Notes under the pieces: model-generated | Databases searched by the model: none | The model's input: the letters and a program-made list of their open reading frames with translations, nothing else | Told to the model about the DNA's origin: nothing | Shown: positions 42,357-51,575 of the stretch, one piece after another | How positions within the stretch are numbered: position 1 is the stretch's first letter | Layout of the letters: the number at the start of each line of letters is the position of its first letter | Assembly (NCBI RefSeq): GCF_036030735.1 | Contig: NZ_CP107928.1 | Location: 6,200,001 to 6,264,000 of the forward strand | Reading direction: 5' to 3' | DNA from: Streptomyces sp. NBC_00425 | GTDB lineage: Bacteria > Actinomycetota > Actinomycetes > Streptomycetales > Streptomycetaceae | Length of the DNA: 64,000 bases | Position numbers and translations under genes: made by a program

Positions 42357-43775
42357 GTGATTTCTTCGATCTCCGCGTTGTTCGCTCGCGGGCGGGGCCC
42401 GGTCCGTCTCGCGGCGGCGGCCGTGGCGTCCGGCCTCGTCGCCGTCGGCGTGCTGGCCACTGCGGGCACGGCCGCCGCGGCAGAGGTGACGCAGAGTCAG
42501 GGCGGGGCCACCGCGACGATCGGCGGTCTCAAGACCTACGGCGCCGCCCTGGTCCACGCCGAGGGCGGGGACCAGGAGGTGTCGGCCGGCCTGTTCGAGA
42601 TGTCCGTCGACGGCGGCGGCACCCTGCAGACGTACTGCGTCGACCTCTACAACCCCACGCAGAGAGACGCCAAGTACCACGAGACGCCCTGGAGCGGCAC
42701 GCTGCTGGCCGCCAACCGGAACGCGGGCCGCATCCGTTGGATCCTGCAGAACTCCTACCCCCAGGTGAACGATCTCGCCTCGCTCGCCGACAAGGCCGGC
42801 ATCGGTGCCGGCCTCACCGAGCAGGACGCGGCCGCCGGCACCCAGGTGGCCATCTGGCGCTACTCGGACGGCGCGGCGGTCGACGCTGTCGACCCGCAGG
42901 CCGAGCGGCTCGCGGACTACCTGCAGAAGGCCGCCCGGGTGGTCCCTGAGCCCACGGCGTCCCTCACCCTCGACGCGCCCGCCGTGTCCGGCCGCCCGGG
43001 CGGGCTGCTCGGCCCGGTGACGGTCCACACCAACGCGACGAGCGCCACGGTGACGCCGCCGGTGGACGCCGCCACCAGCGGGGTGCGCATCGTCGGCGAG
43101 GACGGCAAGCCGCTCACGGCGGTGTCGGACGGCAGCCAGCTGTTCTTCGACGTGCCCGCCGACACGGCCGCCGGCTCGGCCGAGCTGACCGTGCAGGCCT
43201 CCACCACCGTCCCGGTCGGCCGCGCCTTCACCTCAGACAGCCGCAGCCAGACGCAGATCCTGGCCGGCTCCAGCGAGTCCACGGTGTCGGCGACGGCGAG
43301 CGCGACCTGGGCCCAGAAGGGCGCCATACCGGCACTGTCCGCCGCGAAGAACTGCACGAAGACCGGCGTCGACATCGCCGCCGCCAACCGCGGTGACGAG
43401 GCCTTCACGTTCGAGCTGATGGGTCTGCAGCACACCATCCCCGCCGGCGGGTCCCTGACGGTGACGATCCCGCTGCAGGAGGACCAGGCGTACGACTTCT
43501 CGATCGTCGGCCCCCAGGGGGACCAGAACAGGTTCACCGGTGTCCTGGACTGCCGGACCCAGACCGACGAGATCGCAGGCCTGACCACCCAGACCCTGAG
43601 CGAACCGAGCCCGGCCACGGTGGGCGGCGTCTCGACCGTGGACGACACCGACCTCGCCGCGACGGGCGGCAGCAGTGCCACCCCGCTCATCGCGGGCACG
43701 GCCATCGGCCTGGTGGTCATCGGCGGAGCCGCGCTCGTGCTCGTCGGCCGGAAGGAGAACGGCTCACAGAGCTGA
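42357..43775 (+). CDS. thioester-domain (TQxA) surface protein with LAxTG sorting signal
   Basis: This 472-residue wall-anchored protein starts at GTG 42357 after GAAGGGG. A signal peptide (1-42) leads to a thioester domain. Cys94 in TYCVDL and Gln163 in GTQVAIWRYSDG are the pair that forms the internal Cys-Gln bond, which can react covalently with surface amines. Ig-like regions follow (about 200-400). It ends with the sortase signal LAATG at 433, a hydrophobic span and an Arg-Lys tail, the class E sortase type of Streptomyces. It may mediate covalent adhesion on aerial hyphae or spores. Confidence 0.9.
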   Translation: MISSISALFARGRGPVRLAAAAVASGLVAVGVLATAGTAAAAEVTQSQGGATATIGGLKTYGAALVHAEGGDQEVSAGLFEMSVDGGGTLQTYCVDLYNPTQRDAKYHETPWSGTLLAANRNAGRIRWILQNSYPQVNDLASLADKAGIGAGLTEQDAAAGTQVAIWRYSDGAAVDAVDPQAERLADYLQKAARVVPEPTASLTLDAPAVSGRPGGLLGPVTVHTNATSATVTPPVDAATSGVRIVGEDGKPLTAVSDGSQLFFDVPADTAAGSAELTVQASTTVPVGRAFTSDSRSQTQILAGSSESTVSATASATWAQKGAIPALSAAKNCTKTGVDIAAANRGDEAFTFELMGLQHTIPAGGSLTVTIPLQEDQAYDFSIVGPQGDQNRFTGVLDCRTQTDEIAGLTTQTLSEPSPATVGGVSTVDDTDLAATGGSSATPLIAGTAIGLVVIGGAALVLVGRKENGSQS

Positions 43776-43827
43776 CGGCACGGACAGCGCCGGCCAAGGA
43801 GCAGCCGGCCAAGGAGCGCCGGCCAGG

Positions 43828-44441
43828 GAAAGTGAAGGCGTGCTCGCCCGGCCGAGGGGGCCGGGACCGCCCGCGGAGGCGGTGCACGCCCACGGACGGG
43901 GACTGCTCCTCGCCGGTGAGCCACTCGCGCCCGAAGCCGCGCGCCCCGAACTCCCGCAGATCAGCGGCATCCGGTCCGGAGCCTTGCGCTTCCCGGTCCG
44001 GATCACCCGGCCTCCGGTCGCGCACAGCCGGGTGCACGCGTCGCCGGTCCGTTCGATGTCCGAATCCGTGATGTTTCCGAACACTCCGCAGAGCAGCACG
44101 ATGTCGGCGGGCGTGATCCCGGCACGGTGATCGAGGAGCGGGGCGTCGGCGGCGAGGGCCTCGATCCGCGTGAGGCCGACCGGCCGGACGGCATCGAGGG
44201 CCGCGTCGACGGTGCGCCGGTCAAGCTCCACCACCCGCGCCCGCCCGTCCTCGCGGCGTGGATGACCAGGCAGAACACCCAGCGGATCGTGTCCCTGCCC
44301 CGCACGGAGGCTCGGCACCCGGAGCGGGCCGGGCGGAGGATCGTCCAGCGCCGGCCGTACTCGGTTCCGCAGCGTCGACGGCCGTCGGGCAGGCGGCGAA
44401 TCCGGGGCGTCGTACCGGTCGTGCAACCTGTTCCGGTCCAC
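43828..44441 (-). pseudogene. frameshifted SAM-dependent methyltransferase remnant
   Basis: From a GTG at 44441 one frame reads a recognisable methyltransferase (RNRLHDRYDAPDSP, RARVVELDRRTVDAAL, ADIVLLCGVFGNITDSDIERT, RKAPDRMPLIC). At about 43955 similarity jumps to the -1 frame, which continues GARGFGREWLTGEEQSPSVGVHRL and ends near AFTF. One base appears to be missing. The AdoMet motif has also decayed (SLRAGQGHD where relatives, from memory, have SLCAGQGRD). A sequencing error is possible but the extra substitutions favour a real pseudogene. Confidence 0.65.
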
Positions 44442-44516
44442 CCGCGAGACCCCGGAAGAGCCCCGACCGCGGACTCCAGCCGATTTCCACCCCGATCCAG
44501 GCGCATACTGAAGGCA

Positions 44517-44738
44517 ATGACAAAACCTTCTGCACCGAAGCGTCACTTGCCCACCAGCCCCTTCAAGGCGCCGGCAACACTCGTGCCCAAGCACTTTGCC
44601 GTGGGCGACCAGGTGACACACGACATGTACGGCCTCGGCCGAGTGATCGGCATCGAGGACGGAATCGCCGCGCTCGTGGATTTCGGCTCGGCACAAGAGC
44701 GGATCCTGAGCCCCTACGCCAAGATGACCAAGCTCTAG
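44517..44738 (+). CDS. small SH3-barrel (CarD/Tudor-like) protein
   Basis: This 73-residue protein contains FAVGDQVTHDMYGLGRVIGIEDGIAALVDFGSAQERILSPYAKMTKL, the pattern of small beta-barrels found in CarD and UvrD C-terminal Tudor domains (DxVxHxxYGxGxV). It probably binds RNA polymerase or a helicase. It is a well conserved small protein in Streptomyces as far as I recall. The start ATG 44517 follows GAAGG closely. Confidence 0.75.
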   Translation: MTKPSAPKRHLPTSPFKAPATLVPKHFAVGDQVTHDMYGLGRVIGIEDGIAALVDFGSAQERILSPYAKMTKL

Positions 44739-44976
44739 CACCGCACCACACGGCACCACGGGCGGCGTGCCGCGACAGAACACTGCCGCGGCCGCCCGCC
44801 GACCACTGGCACCGCTTGCCGGTCGACGGCACCGCCGGCGCCCCGCCCCGGGACCTCCCGGCGAAAACCCCAGATCAAAGCCCCCTGCCCGGACGGGTTT
44901 CCCCCGAGGGGTAGCCGTCCGGCAAGATGGGGTGTATCTGCCCACTGCCAGATTTCAAGCTGCCGGACGGTTTCTC

Positions 44977-46641
44977 TTGGCTGAGTACATCTACACCATG
45001 CGCAAGACGCGCAAGGCACACGGCGACAAGGTCATCCTTGACGACGTAACGCTGAGCTTCCTGCCCGGCGCGAAGATCGGTGTGGTCGGGCCGAACGGCG
45101 CCGGTAAGTCCACCGTTCTGAAGATCATGGCGGGACTGGAGCAGCCCTCCAACGGTGACGCGTTCCTGTCGCCCGGCTACAGCGTCGGGATGCTGCTGCA
45201 GGAGCCGCCGCTCGACGAGTCCAAGACCGTTCTGGAGAACGTGCAGGACGGCGCGGCTGAGATCATGGGCAAGCTCAAGCGCTTCAACGAGGTCGCCGAG
45301 CTGATGGCGACGGACTACTCCGACGCGCTGCTGGACGAGATGGGCAAGCTGCAGGAGGACCTCGACCACGCCAACGCGTGGGACCTGGACACCCAGCTCG
45401 AGCAGGCCATGGACGCCCTGGGCTGCCCGCCCGGCGACTGGCCCGTCACCAACCTCTCCGGTGGTGAGCGTCGCCGCGTCGCGCTGTGCAAGCTGCTGCT
45501 CGAGGCCCCCGACCTGCTGCTTCTCGACGAGCCCACCAACCACCTGGACGCCGAGTCCGTGCAGTGGCTGGAGCAGCACCTCGCCAAGTACCCCGGCACC
45601 GTCGTCGCCGTCACCCACGACCGGTACTTCCTCGACAACGTCGCCGAGTGGATCCTCGAGCTCGACCGCGGTCGCGCGCACCCCTACGAGGGCAACTACT
45701 CCACCTACCTCGACACCAAGGCCAGCCGTCTCAAGGTCGAGGGGCAGAAGGACGCCAAGCGTGCCAAGCGTCTGAAGGAAGAGCTCGAGTGGGTGCGGTC
45801 CAACGCCAAGGGGCGTCAGGCCAAGTCCAAGGCGCGTCTCGCCCGCTACGAGGAGATGGCAGCCGAGGCCGACAAGATGCGGAAGCTGGACTTCGAGGAG
45901 ATCCAGATCCCGCCGGGCCCGCGCCTGGGCTCCATCGTCGTCGAGGTCAACAACCTCACCAAGGCCTTCGGGGACAAGGTCCTCATCGACGACCTGAGCT
46001 TCACGCTGCCGCGCAACGGCATCGTCGGCGTCATCGGCCCGAACGGCGCCGGCAAGACGACCCTCTTCAAGATGATCCAGGGGTTCGAAGAGCCCGACTC
46101 CGGGTCCATCAAGGTCGGCGAGACCGTCAAGATCTCGTACGTCGACCAGAGCCGCGCGAACATCGACCCGAAGAAGTCGCTGTGGGCCGTGGTCTCCGAC
46201 GAGCTCGACTACATCAACGTCGGGCAGGTGGAGATGCCGTCCCGCGCGTACGTCTCCGCGTTCGGCTTCAAGGGCCCCGACCAGCAGAAGCCGGCCGGTG
46301 TGCTCTCCGGCGGCGAGCGCAACCGCCTGAACCTCGCGCTCACCCTCAAGCAGGGCGGCAACCTGCTCCTCCTCGACGAGCCGACCAACGACCTCGACGT
46401 GGAGACGCTGTCCTCCCTCGAGAACGCGCTGCTGGAGTTCCCGGGTGCGGCCGTGGTCGTCTCCCACGACCGCTGGTTCCTGGACCGGGTCGCCACCCAC
46501 ATCCTCGCCTACGAGGGTGACTCCAAGTGGTTCTGGTTCGAGGGCAACTTCGAGTCGTACGAGAAGAACAAGATCGAGCGGCTGGGTGCGGACGCCGCAC
46601 GTCCGCACCGTGCCACCTACAAGAAGCTGACCCGGGGCTGA
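44977..46641 (+). CDS. ettA: energy-dependent translational throttle protein EttA (ABC-F)
   Basis: EttA binds the ribosomal E site and gates the first elongation step by ATP level. The 554-residue length equals the family norm. Two ABC domains have Walker A GPNGAGKS/GPNGAGKT, signatures LSGGERRR and LSGGERNR, and Walker B LLLLDEPTN. A linker with the toe/arm helices lies between (KRAKRLKEELEWVRSNAKGRQAKSKARL), and an arm insertion is present in domain 1. Initiation at TTG 44977 gives the standard N-terminus AEYIYTMRKTRKAHGDK. The thioesterase gene follows six bases after the stop. Confidence 0.95.
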   Translation: MAEYIYTMRKTRKAHGDKVILDDVTLSFLPGAKIGVVGPNGAGKSTVLKIMAGLEQPSNGDAFLSPGYSVGMLLQEPPLDESKTVLENVQDGAAEIMGKLKRFNEVAELMATDYSDALLDEMGKLQEDLDHANAWDLDTQLEQAMDALGCPPGDWPVTNLSGGERRRVALCKLLLEAPDLLLLDEPTNHLDAESVQWLEQHLAKYPGTVVAVTHDRYFLDNVAEWILELDRGRAHPYEGNYSTYLDTKASRLKVEGQKDAKRAKRLKEELEWVRSNAKGRQAKSKARLARYEEMAAEADKMRKLDFEEIQIPPGPRLGSIVVEVNNLTKAFGDKVLIDDLSFTLPRNGIVGVIGPNGAGKTTLFKMIQGFEEPDSGSIKVGETVKISYVDQSRANIDPKKSLWAVVSDELDYINVGQVEMPSRAYVSAFGFKGPDQQKPAGVLSGGERNRLNLALTLKQGGNLLLLDEPTNDLDVETLSSLENALLEFPGAAVVVSHDRWFLDRVATHILAYEGDSKWFWFEGNFESYEKNKIERLGADAARPHRATYKKLTRG

Positions 46642-46647
46642 TCGATC

Positions 46648-47061
46648 TTGCGGCACCTCTACCGCTGCCCGCTGCGCTGGGCGGACATGGACGCGTACGG
46701 CCACGTCAACAACGTGGTCTTCCTCCGCTACCTGGAGGAAGCCCGTATCGACTTCCTGTTCCGTCCGGAGAAGGACTTCCAGCAGGGGTCCGTGGTGGCG
46801 CGCCACGAGATCGACTACAAGCGGCAGCTCGTCCACCGGCACACGCCCGTGGACATCGAGCTGTGGGTCACGAACATAAGGGCGGCGTCCTTCACCATCT
46901 CCTACGAGGTGAAGGACGACGACGTGGTCTACGTGCGGGCCTCCACCGTCATCGTGCCGTTCGACTTCGCGACGCAACGGCCGCGCCGGATCACCGCCGA
47001 GGAGCGCCTCTTCCTCGAGGAGTACCAGGACGACGACGCCGAGAAGGCCGTCGCAGCATGA
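46648..47061 (+). CDS. hotdog-fold acyl-CoA thioesterase
   Basis: The 137-residue protein has the 4HBT thioesterase motif RWADMDAYGHVNNVVFLRYLEEAR with the catalytic Asp in its usual place. The substrate is unknown, probably a short- or medium-chain acyl-CoA. The start is TTG 46648, six bases after the ettA stop. Its stop overlaps the ATG of the next gene (ATGA), so ettA, thioesterase and the next gene form one operon. Confidence 0.9.
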   Translation: MRHLYRCPLRWADMDAYGHVNNVVFLRYLEEARIDFLFRPEKDFQQGSVVARHEIDYKRQLVHRHTPVDIELWVTNIRAASFTISYEVKDDDVVYVRASTVIVPFDFATQRPRRITAEERLFLEEYQDDDAEKAVAA

Positions 47062-47738
47062 CGGTGCTCCACCTCGCCGACGAGGGGGAGGCCGCGGACC
47101 TCGCGGCCTTCCTCTCCCGGCTGCTCCACTACGACCGCGCAGCCGCGGTGCGGCTGCAGGCGGCCCGCACCGCGCTCGCCGTCTTCGGACGGCCACCGTC
47201 CTTCGAGGTCCTCGCGATCCGCGCGGTCCGGCTCGCCAAGCCGTACGAGGACGGCCTGGACGTCACGCTGGACGTGACGGTGTCGGCGGGCGAGCTGCTG
47301 GAGTCCGTGGCCGAGAGCGCCGCCACGGCCGGCGTCCCCACCGCGGTCACCGGCCCTCCGTGGGCCGGCGTGCTGCCGCCGCGCGGCGGGTGGCGGCCCG
47401 AGACGGGCCTGCCCGCGCCGGACGCGCTGCGTGCGGCGGTCGGCGCGGCCGTCGCCGAGTTCCGGTCCCGCACCGAGGGGCTGGCGGCCGAACTGCGCAC
47501 CCGGGCGGAAGTCGACCGGATCGGACGGGAGATCTGGTCCCGGACGATCGGGGACACCGGGCTTCCCGTGCGGGCCGTGCACGCGGCCCAGTCGCTCGGC
47601 TTCCTCCGGCCCACGGCCGGCCCGGGGGACCTGGCGCTGCTCTCGCTCGGCGCATGGCTGCGGCTGCGCACCCCGTACGGGTCGGTCGCCGTACGGCGCG
47701 CGGGACAGCTGGGAATGCTGGACGTCACCGTGCGCTGA
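47058..47738 (+). CDS. conserved hypothetical protein of the ettA operon
   Basis: This 226-residue soluble protein has an alpha-helical start (ADLAAFLSRLLHYDRAAAVRLQ), a beta-rich middle (VLAIRAVRLAKPYEDGLDVTLDVTVSAGELL) and a C-terminal helical region. I recognise no enzyme motif. It is translationally coupled to the thioesterase, which suggests a shared task. Imperfect TTCTTCCGACGCCGCC tandem repeats lie just past the stop (about 47765-47810). Confidence 0.75.
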   Translation: MTVLHLADEGEAADLAAFLSRLLHYDRAAAVRLQAARTALAVFGRPPSFEVLAIRAVRLAKPYEDGLDVTLDVTVSAGELLESVAESAATAGVPTAVTGPPWAGVLPPRGGWRPETGLPAPDALRAAVGAAVAEFRSRTEGLAAELRTRAEVDRIGREIWSRTIGDTGLPVRAVHAAQSLGFLRPTAGPGDLALLSLGAWLRLRTPYGSVAVRRAGQLGMLDVTVR

Positions 47739-47937
47739 CCCCGTCCGAGGCCGCGGGTTCTGCTGCCGCCTTCTTCCGACGCCGCCTTCTTCCGACGCCG
47801 CCCTCCGACGTGGCTGTGCGCTGACGGCGTCGTGTTCTGACGTCGTCGTCTTCAGCCGCCGTCGTGCGCTGCCTGCGGCATGGGTTCTCACGCCGTCGTG
47901 CGCGGTGCCGCAGTCGTGCCGTGCGGAACGCCGACGT

Positions 47938-48351
47938 CTACTCCGCGGTGTTCACCATCGACGCCGCCGCGTACGTCAGGTACTTCCACAGCGTGTACTC
48001 GTGCTCCTCCGACAGGCCGAGCTCGTCCACCGCGTCCCGCATGTGCTTCAGCCAGGCGTCGTGCGCCGCCCGGTCCACGGCGAAGGGGGCGTGCCGCATG
48101 CGCAGCCGCGGGTGACCCCGCTGCTCGCTGTACGTCGTCGGGCCGCCCCAGTACTGCATGAGGAACAGCGCGAAGCGCTCCTCGGCCGGACCCAGGTCCT
48201 CCTCCGGGTACATGGGGCGCAGCAGTGGGTCCTCGGCGACCCCCTGGTAGAAACGGTGGACCAGCCGACGGAAGGTCTCCTCCCCGCCGACCTGCTCGTA
48301 GAAGGTCTGCTCCTGAAGCGTGCCGCGCCGAATCTCTGTCACGCCTCCCAT
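47938..48351 (-). CDS. glbO: truncated haemoglobin, group II
   Basis: The 137-residue protein matches group II truncated globins (GlbO), which bind oxygen in actinomycetes. Motifs are TFYEQVGGEETFRRLVHRFYQGVAEDPLLRPMYPEEDL, YWGGPTTYSEQRGHPRLRMRHAPF (proximal His in RMRHAPF) and the C-terminal HMRDAVDELGLSEEHEYTLWKYL. I use ATG 48351. GTG 48342 is possible but lies one base from its GGGAGG. Confidence 0.92.
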   Translation of the reverse strand: MGGVTEIRRGTLQEQTFYEQVGGEETFRRLVHRFYQGVAEDPLLRPMYPEEDLGPAEERFALFLMQYWGGPTTYSEQRGHPRLRMRHAPFAVDRAAHDAWLKHMRDAVDELGLSEEHEYTLWKYLTYAAASMVNTAE

Positions 48352-48439
48352 GGTCTCAGACGGCGCGACGGAGGACTCGAGGCTTAGGACCACCCCCCCG
48401 ATGCTCGCTTCCCGGGGCCGCGCACCGCACAGTGGACTC

Positions 48440-49426
48440 ATGGGCGCCCACGATCCCGAACCCGCCGATGCGGCCGGCCTCGCCGCCTCCGCCCGGGCCC
48501 TGCTGGTGCGGGAGATCGAGGCGAGCGGAGCGTTCGCGGCCGACCCTCGATGGCGGGAGGCCTTCGCGACGGTGCCGCGCCATCTCTTCGTGCCGTACTA
48601 CTACGTCGCCGGCGCCGGAGGCTACGAGCGGCGCTGGGGCGAGAGTCCCGACCGGCGTGCCAGGGAGCGCTGGATGCGGGGCGTCTACGAGGACACCCCG
48701 CTGGCCACCCGGCTGCGCGACGGCGTGCTGCTCACGTCCAGCAGCCAGCCCTCGCTGATGGCGCTGATGCTGGCCGAGCTGCGGGTCGAGGACGGCGACC
48801 GGGTCCTGGAGATCGGCGCGGGCACGGGGTACAACGCGGCGCTGCTGTCGTACCGGCTCGGCGAGGAGAACGTCACCACCGTCGACCTGGATCCGGAGAT
48901 CACCGAGTCCGCCCGCCGGCATCTCTCGGACGCCGGATACCGGCCCGCCGTCGTCACCGGGGACGGGGCGCGAGGGGTCCCCGAACGCGCCCCTTTCGAC
49001 CGGATCATCGCGACCTGCACGCTGGCGTCCGTCCCGCGAGCCTGGCTCGCCCAGTGCGCCCCCGGGGCCCTGATCCTCGCGCCGCTCGCCACCGGGCTGA
49101 TCGCGCTGACGGTCCGGGACGCCGGACACGCGGAGGGACGGTTCCTGCACACCCCGGCGTACTTCGTGCCGCTGCGCGGGTCGGACCGGCCCGACCCGGA
49201 GCCGGTGACCCTCTCGGGGGTGCCCGGCCGGGCCAGGGAGAGCGACCGGTTCCGCTTCCTGCTGACCCTCACCCGGGATGCCCTCGACCCGCAGGAGGCG
49301 TGCTCCCTGTGGGAGCGCGAGGGCATGCCGGGACGGGAGCGCTACGGCGTCACGGTCGGCGGCGGACACGCGTGGGCGTGGCTCGACGATCCGGAGGGCC
49401 CGTACGCATGGCCCCTGCCGGGTTAG
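48440..49426 (+). CDS. PCMT-like SAM-dependent methyltransferase
   Basis: The 328-residue protein follows the protein-L-isoaspartate methyltransferase layout common in actinomycetes: VPRHLFVPYYYV, then SSSQPSLMALMLAEL, the AdoMet motif VLEIGAGTGYNAALLSYRLG (about 118-137) and DRIIATCTLASVP. The C-terminal third (FLLTLTRDALDPQEACSLWE) is an added domain. Such paralogues often modify peptides rather than repair proteins. No RiPP precursor is seen near it. It is divergent from the globin gene. Confidence 0.85.
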   Translation: MGAHDPEPADAAGLAASARALLVREIEASGAFAADPRWREAFATVPRHLFVPYYYVAGAGGYERRWGESPDRRARERWMRGVYEDTPLATRLRDGVLLTSSSQPSLMALMLAELRVEDGDRVLEIGAGTGYNAALLSYRLGEENVTTVDLDPEITESARRHLSDAGYRPAVVTGDGARGVPERAPFDRIIATCTLASVPRAWLAQCAPGALILAPLATGLIALTVRDAGHAEGRFLHTPAYFVPLRGSDRPDPEPVTLSGVPGRARESDRFRFLLTLTRDALDPQEACSLWEREGMPGRERYGVTVGGGHAWAWLDDPEGPYAWPLPG

Positions 49427-49702
49427 CCGGGCCCGACCCGGTGGCGCGCCGGCCCGACCCGGTGGAGCGCCAGTCCGACCGGGTCGGGGGCCCGGCCTCA
49501 GGAACGGCGGAACGGTCGGACGACGGACCCGCCTGGACGCCGATGACCGCCAAGGACGTCCGGGACCTTCCACGCGCCCGAGACGGCCGTGACGGCGAGG
49601 GCGTCGTGGACGTCGTGGACGTCGTGGGTGTCCAGGAATTCCAGGACGGCCGAGCCGACCGGGGGCGGGCGGTCTGTGCTCGCCCGGCCCGGTCGGCGAC
49701 TG

Positions 49703-51508
49703 TCAGCCGCGACGGACGGTGATCGTCGTCCAGGCGCCGACGTGGACTTGGTCGCCGTCCTGCAGCGGCACCGGGACGAACGGCTGGATCGGCTCCTCCG
49801 AGCCGTTGACCGTCGTGCCGTTCGTCGAGTTCTGGTCGACGACGGCCCAGCTGCCGTCGGGCTGCTGGACCAGCACCGCGTGCTGGTGCGAGACGCCCGG
49901 GTCCTCCGGCGGCACCGACAGGTCTATGTCGGGGGTCTCGCCGGTGGAGTGGCGGCGGCGGCCGATGGTGATCTGGTTGCCGGTGAGCGTGCGCTGCTGC
50001 TCGGGCGAGTACGCGGGCAGGTTCAGGCCCGCGGCCTCCGGACCGGAGCGGTGCATCATCGCCATGAAGTACGAGCGGTCCGGGCCGATGGTCGCGGTCC
50101 AGGTCGCCGGCTGCTGCGAGTACGCGGGGTTGGGCGGGGGCGGGGCCTGGGTGGCGCCCGTCTGCGGGTAGCCGTAGCCACCGCCGCCCTGGGGCGCTCC
50201 CTGGCTCCGGGGGTCTGCCTGGCCGGGGCCCGTGTGCGACGGCGGGGAGATCACCCAGTCGTCGTCACCGCCGCCGAAGGGCCGGCCGCCGGGCTGCTGC
50301 CGGCCGGTCTCCTGCGGGTAGCCGGGCGGGGACGGCGGGCCGGACGGCTGATAGGCCTGCGGAACTCCGGGGCCTCCGGGACCGCCCTGGCCGCCGTGAC
50401 CTCCGGGGCCGCCCTGGCCCGGGAAGCCGGGACCTGCCGTGGGCGCGGGCCCGGGAGAGCCGGGCCGCGGGGGCTCGCCGCCGAAGCCCGAGGGGCCGCC
50501 GTCACCGGGGCGGGCCGGGCCGGGCGGACGGCCGCCGGGTCCGGACGGCTCGCGACCGAACGGGTCGCCGGACGGGCCGGACGGCTCGCGTCCGAAAGGA
50601 TCGGCGGACTGCCCGCCCTGCTCACGCCGGTAGGGGTCCGAGGGCGGACCCGAAGGCTGCCCGAAGGGATCGCCGGCCGGGCCGGGCGGACGGCCGCCGG
50701 GTCCGGACGGCTCACGGCCGAAGGGGTCGCCGCCCGGAGCGGTCGGGGGGCCTCCGAAGGCGCCCGCCGGGGGACCGCCGAGCGGACCGGAGGCGCCACC
50801 GGGTCTGCCCGGAGCACCGGGGCCGCCGGGGCCGCCGGAAGCACCCGGCTCGCGGCCGAAGGGTCCGCCGGCCTGCCCCGCGGGGCCGCCCACGCCGCCG
50901 GGACCGCCCTGGCGCCCCGACGGTTCGCCGCCGAACGGCGGGCCCGACGGAATCGGTTCCGCGGGACGGTTCACCTGCGACGGACGGGAACCCTGGTACT
51001 CGAAGGAATCACCGCCCCCGTAGGACGGCGGCGGTGGCTGGAAGCGCCCGCCGGGACCCGGACCGCCCTGACCCGGACCACCCGGACCACCCGGACCACC
51101 CGGACCACCCGGACCACCCGGTCCGCCGGGACCCATGTGGCCGGGGCCGCCGGGGCCACCGGGTCCGCCCGGGCCGGGGGACGGTGTGCGCGGGGCGGCC
51201 GGGGTGTACGAGGTCGCCGTGTTGGTGAGGAAGTTCCACCGGCACTCCTCGCAGAAGGGCGCGCCGCCCTCTCGGGGTGTGCGGCACTGCGGGCAGAGCT
51301 CGGGTTCGTGGCCGGGCACCGAGGACATGGGGCGTCCGCCGGGCCGGCCGCCGCCCTGGCCGGGCGGGGGCGGCGGGAAGCCGTAGCCGCCGCCGGCGGT
51401 GGGGGGCGGCGGGGGCGGGGGCGGAGGTACGGCACCGGCCATGCGGTGACCGCAGACCTCGCACCAGTCGTCGGAACCCGACTGGTGTCCGTTCGGGCAG
51501 GTCGGCAT
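49703..51508 (-). CDS. zinc-ribbon FHA domain protein, last gene of the PknG cluster
   Basis: This 601-residue protein starts with two Cys-pair zinc ribbons (CPNGHQSGSDDWCEVCG, then CPQCRTPREGGAPFCEEC). A 400-residue Gly/Pro-rich disordered stretch follows, with GGPGGP runs and DPFGREPSGP repeats. It ends with an FHA domain (about 500-600) containing IGRRRHST, the phosphothreonine-binding SHQHAVL and NSTNGTTVNG. FHA domains bind phospho-Thr, so it is a good candidate substrate or effector of the nearby kinase, as GarA is for mycobacterial PknG. It lacks an obvious GarA-type N-terminal Thr-Thr motif. Confidence 0.87.
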   Translation of the reverse strand: MPTCPNGHQSGSDDWCEVCGHRMAGAVPPPPPPPPPTAGGGYGFPPPPPGQGGGRPGGRPMSSVPGHEPELCPQCRTPREGGAPFCEECRWNFLTNTATSYTPAAPRTPSPGPGGPGGPGGPGHMGPGGPGGPGGPGGPGGPGGPGQGGPGPGGRFQPPPPSYGGGDSFEYQGSRPSQVNRPAEPIPSGPPFGGEPSGRQGGPGGVGGPAGQAGGPFGREPGASGGPGGPGAPGRPGGASGPLGGPPAGAFGGPPTAPGGDPFGREPSGPGGRPPGPAGDPFGQPSGPPSDPYRREQGGQSADPFGREPSGPSGDPFGREPSGPGGRPPGPARPGDGGPSGFGGEPPRPGSPGPAPTAGPGFPGQGGPGGHGGQGGPGGPGVPQAYQPSGPPSPPGYPQETGRQQPGGRPFGGGDDDWVISPPSHTGPGQADPRSQGAPQGGGGYGYPQTGATQAPPPPNPAYSQQPATWTATIGPDRSYFMAMMHRSGPEAAGLNLPAYSPEQQRTLTGNQITIGRRRHSTGETPDIDLSVPPEDPGVSHQHAVLVQQPDGSWAVVDQNSTNGTTVNGSEEPIQPFVPVPLQDGDQVHVGAWTTITVRRG

Positions 51509-51575
51509 GTCGGCGCGTCCCCCTCTCTTCTTCGGTGTCCCGGGAAGCCTTCGGCGGCCCGGGAGCTGGTTCAGG

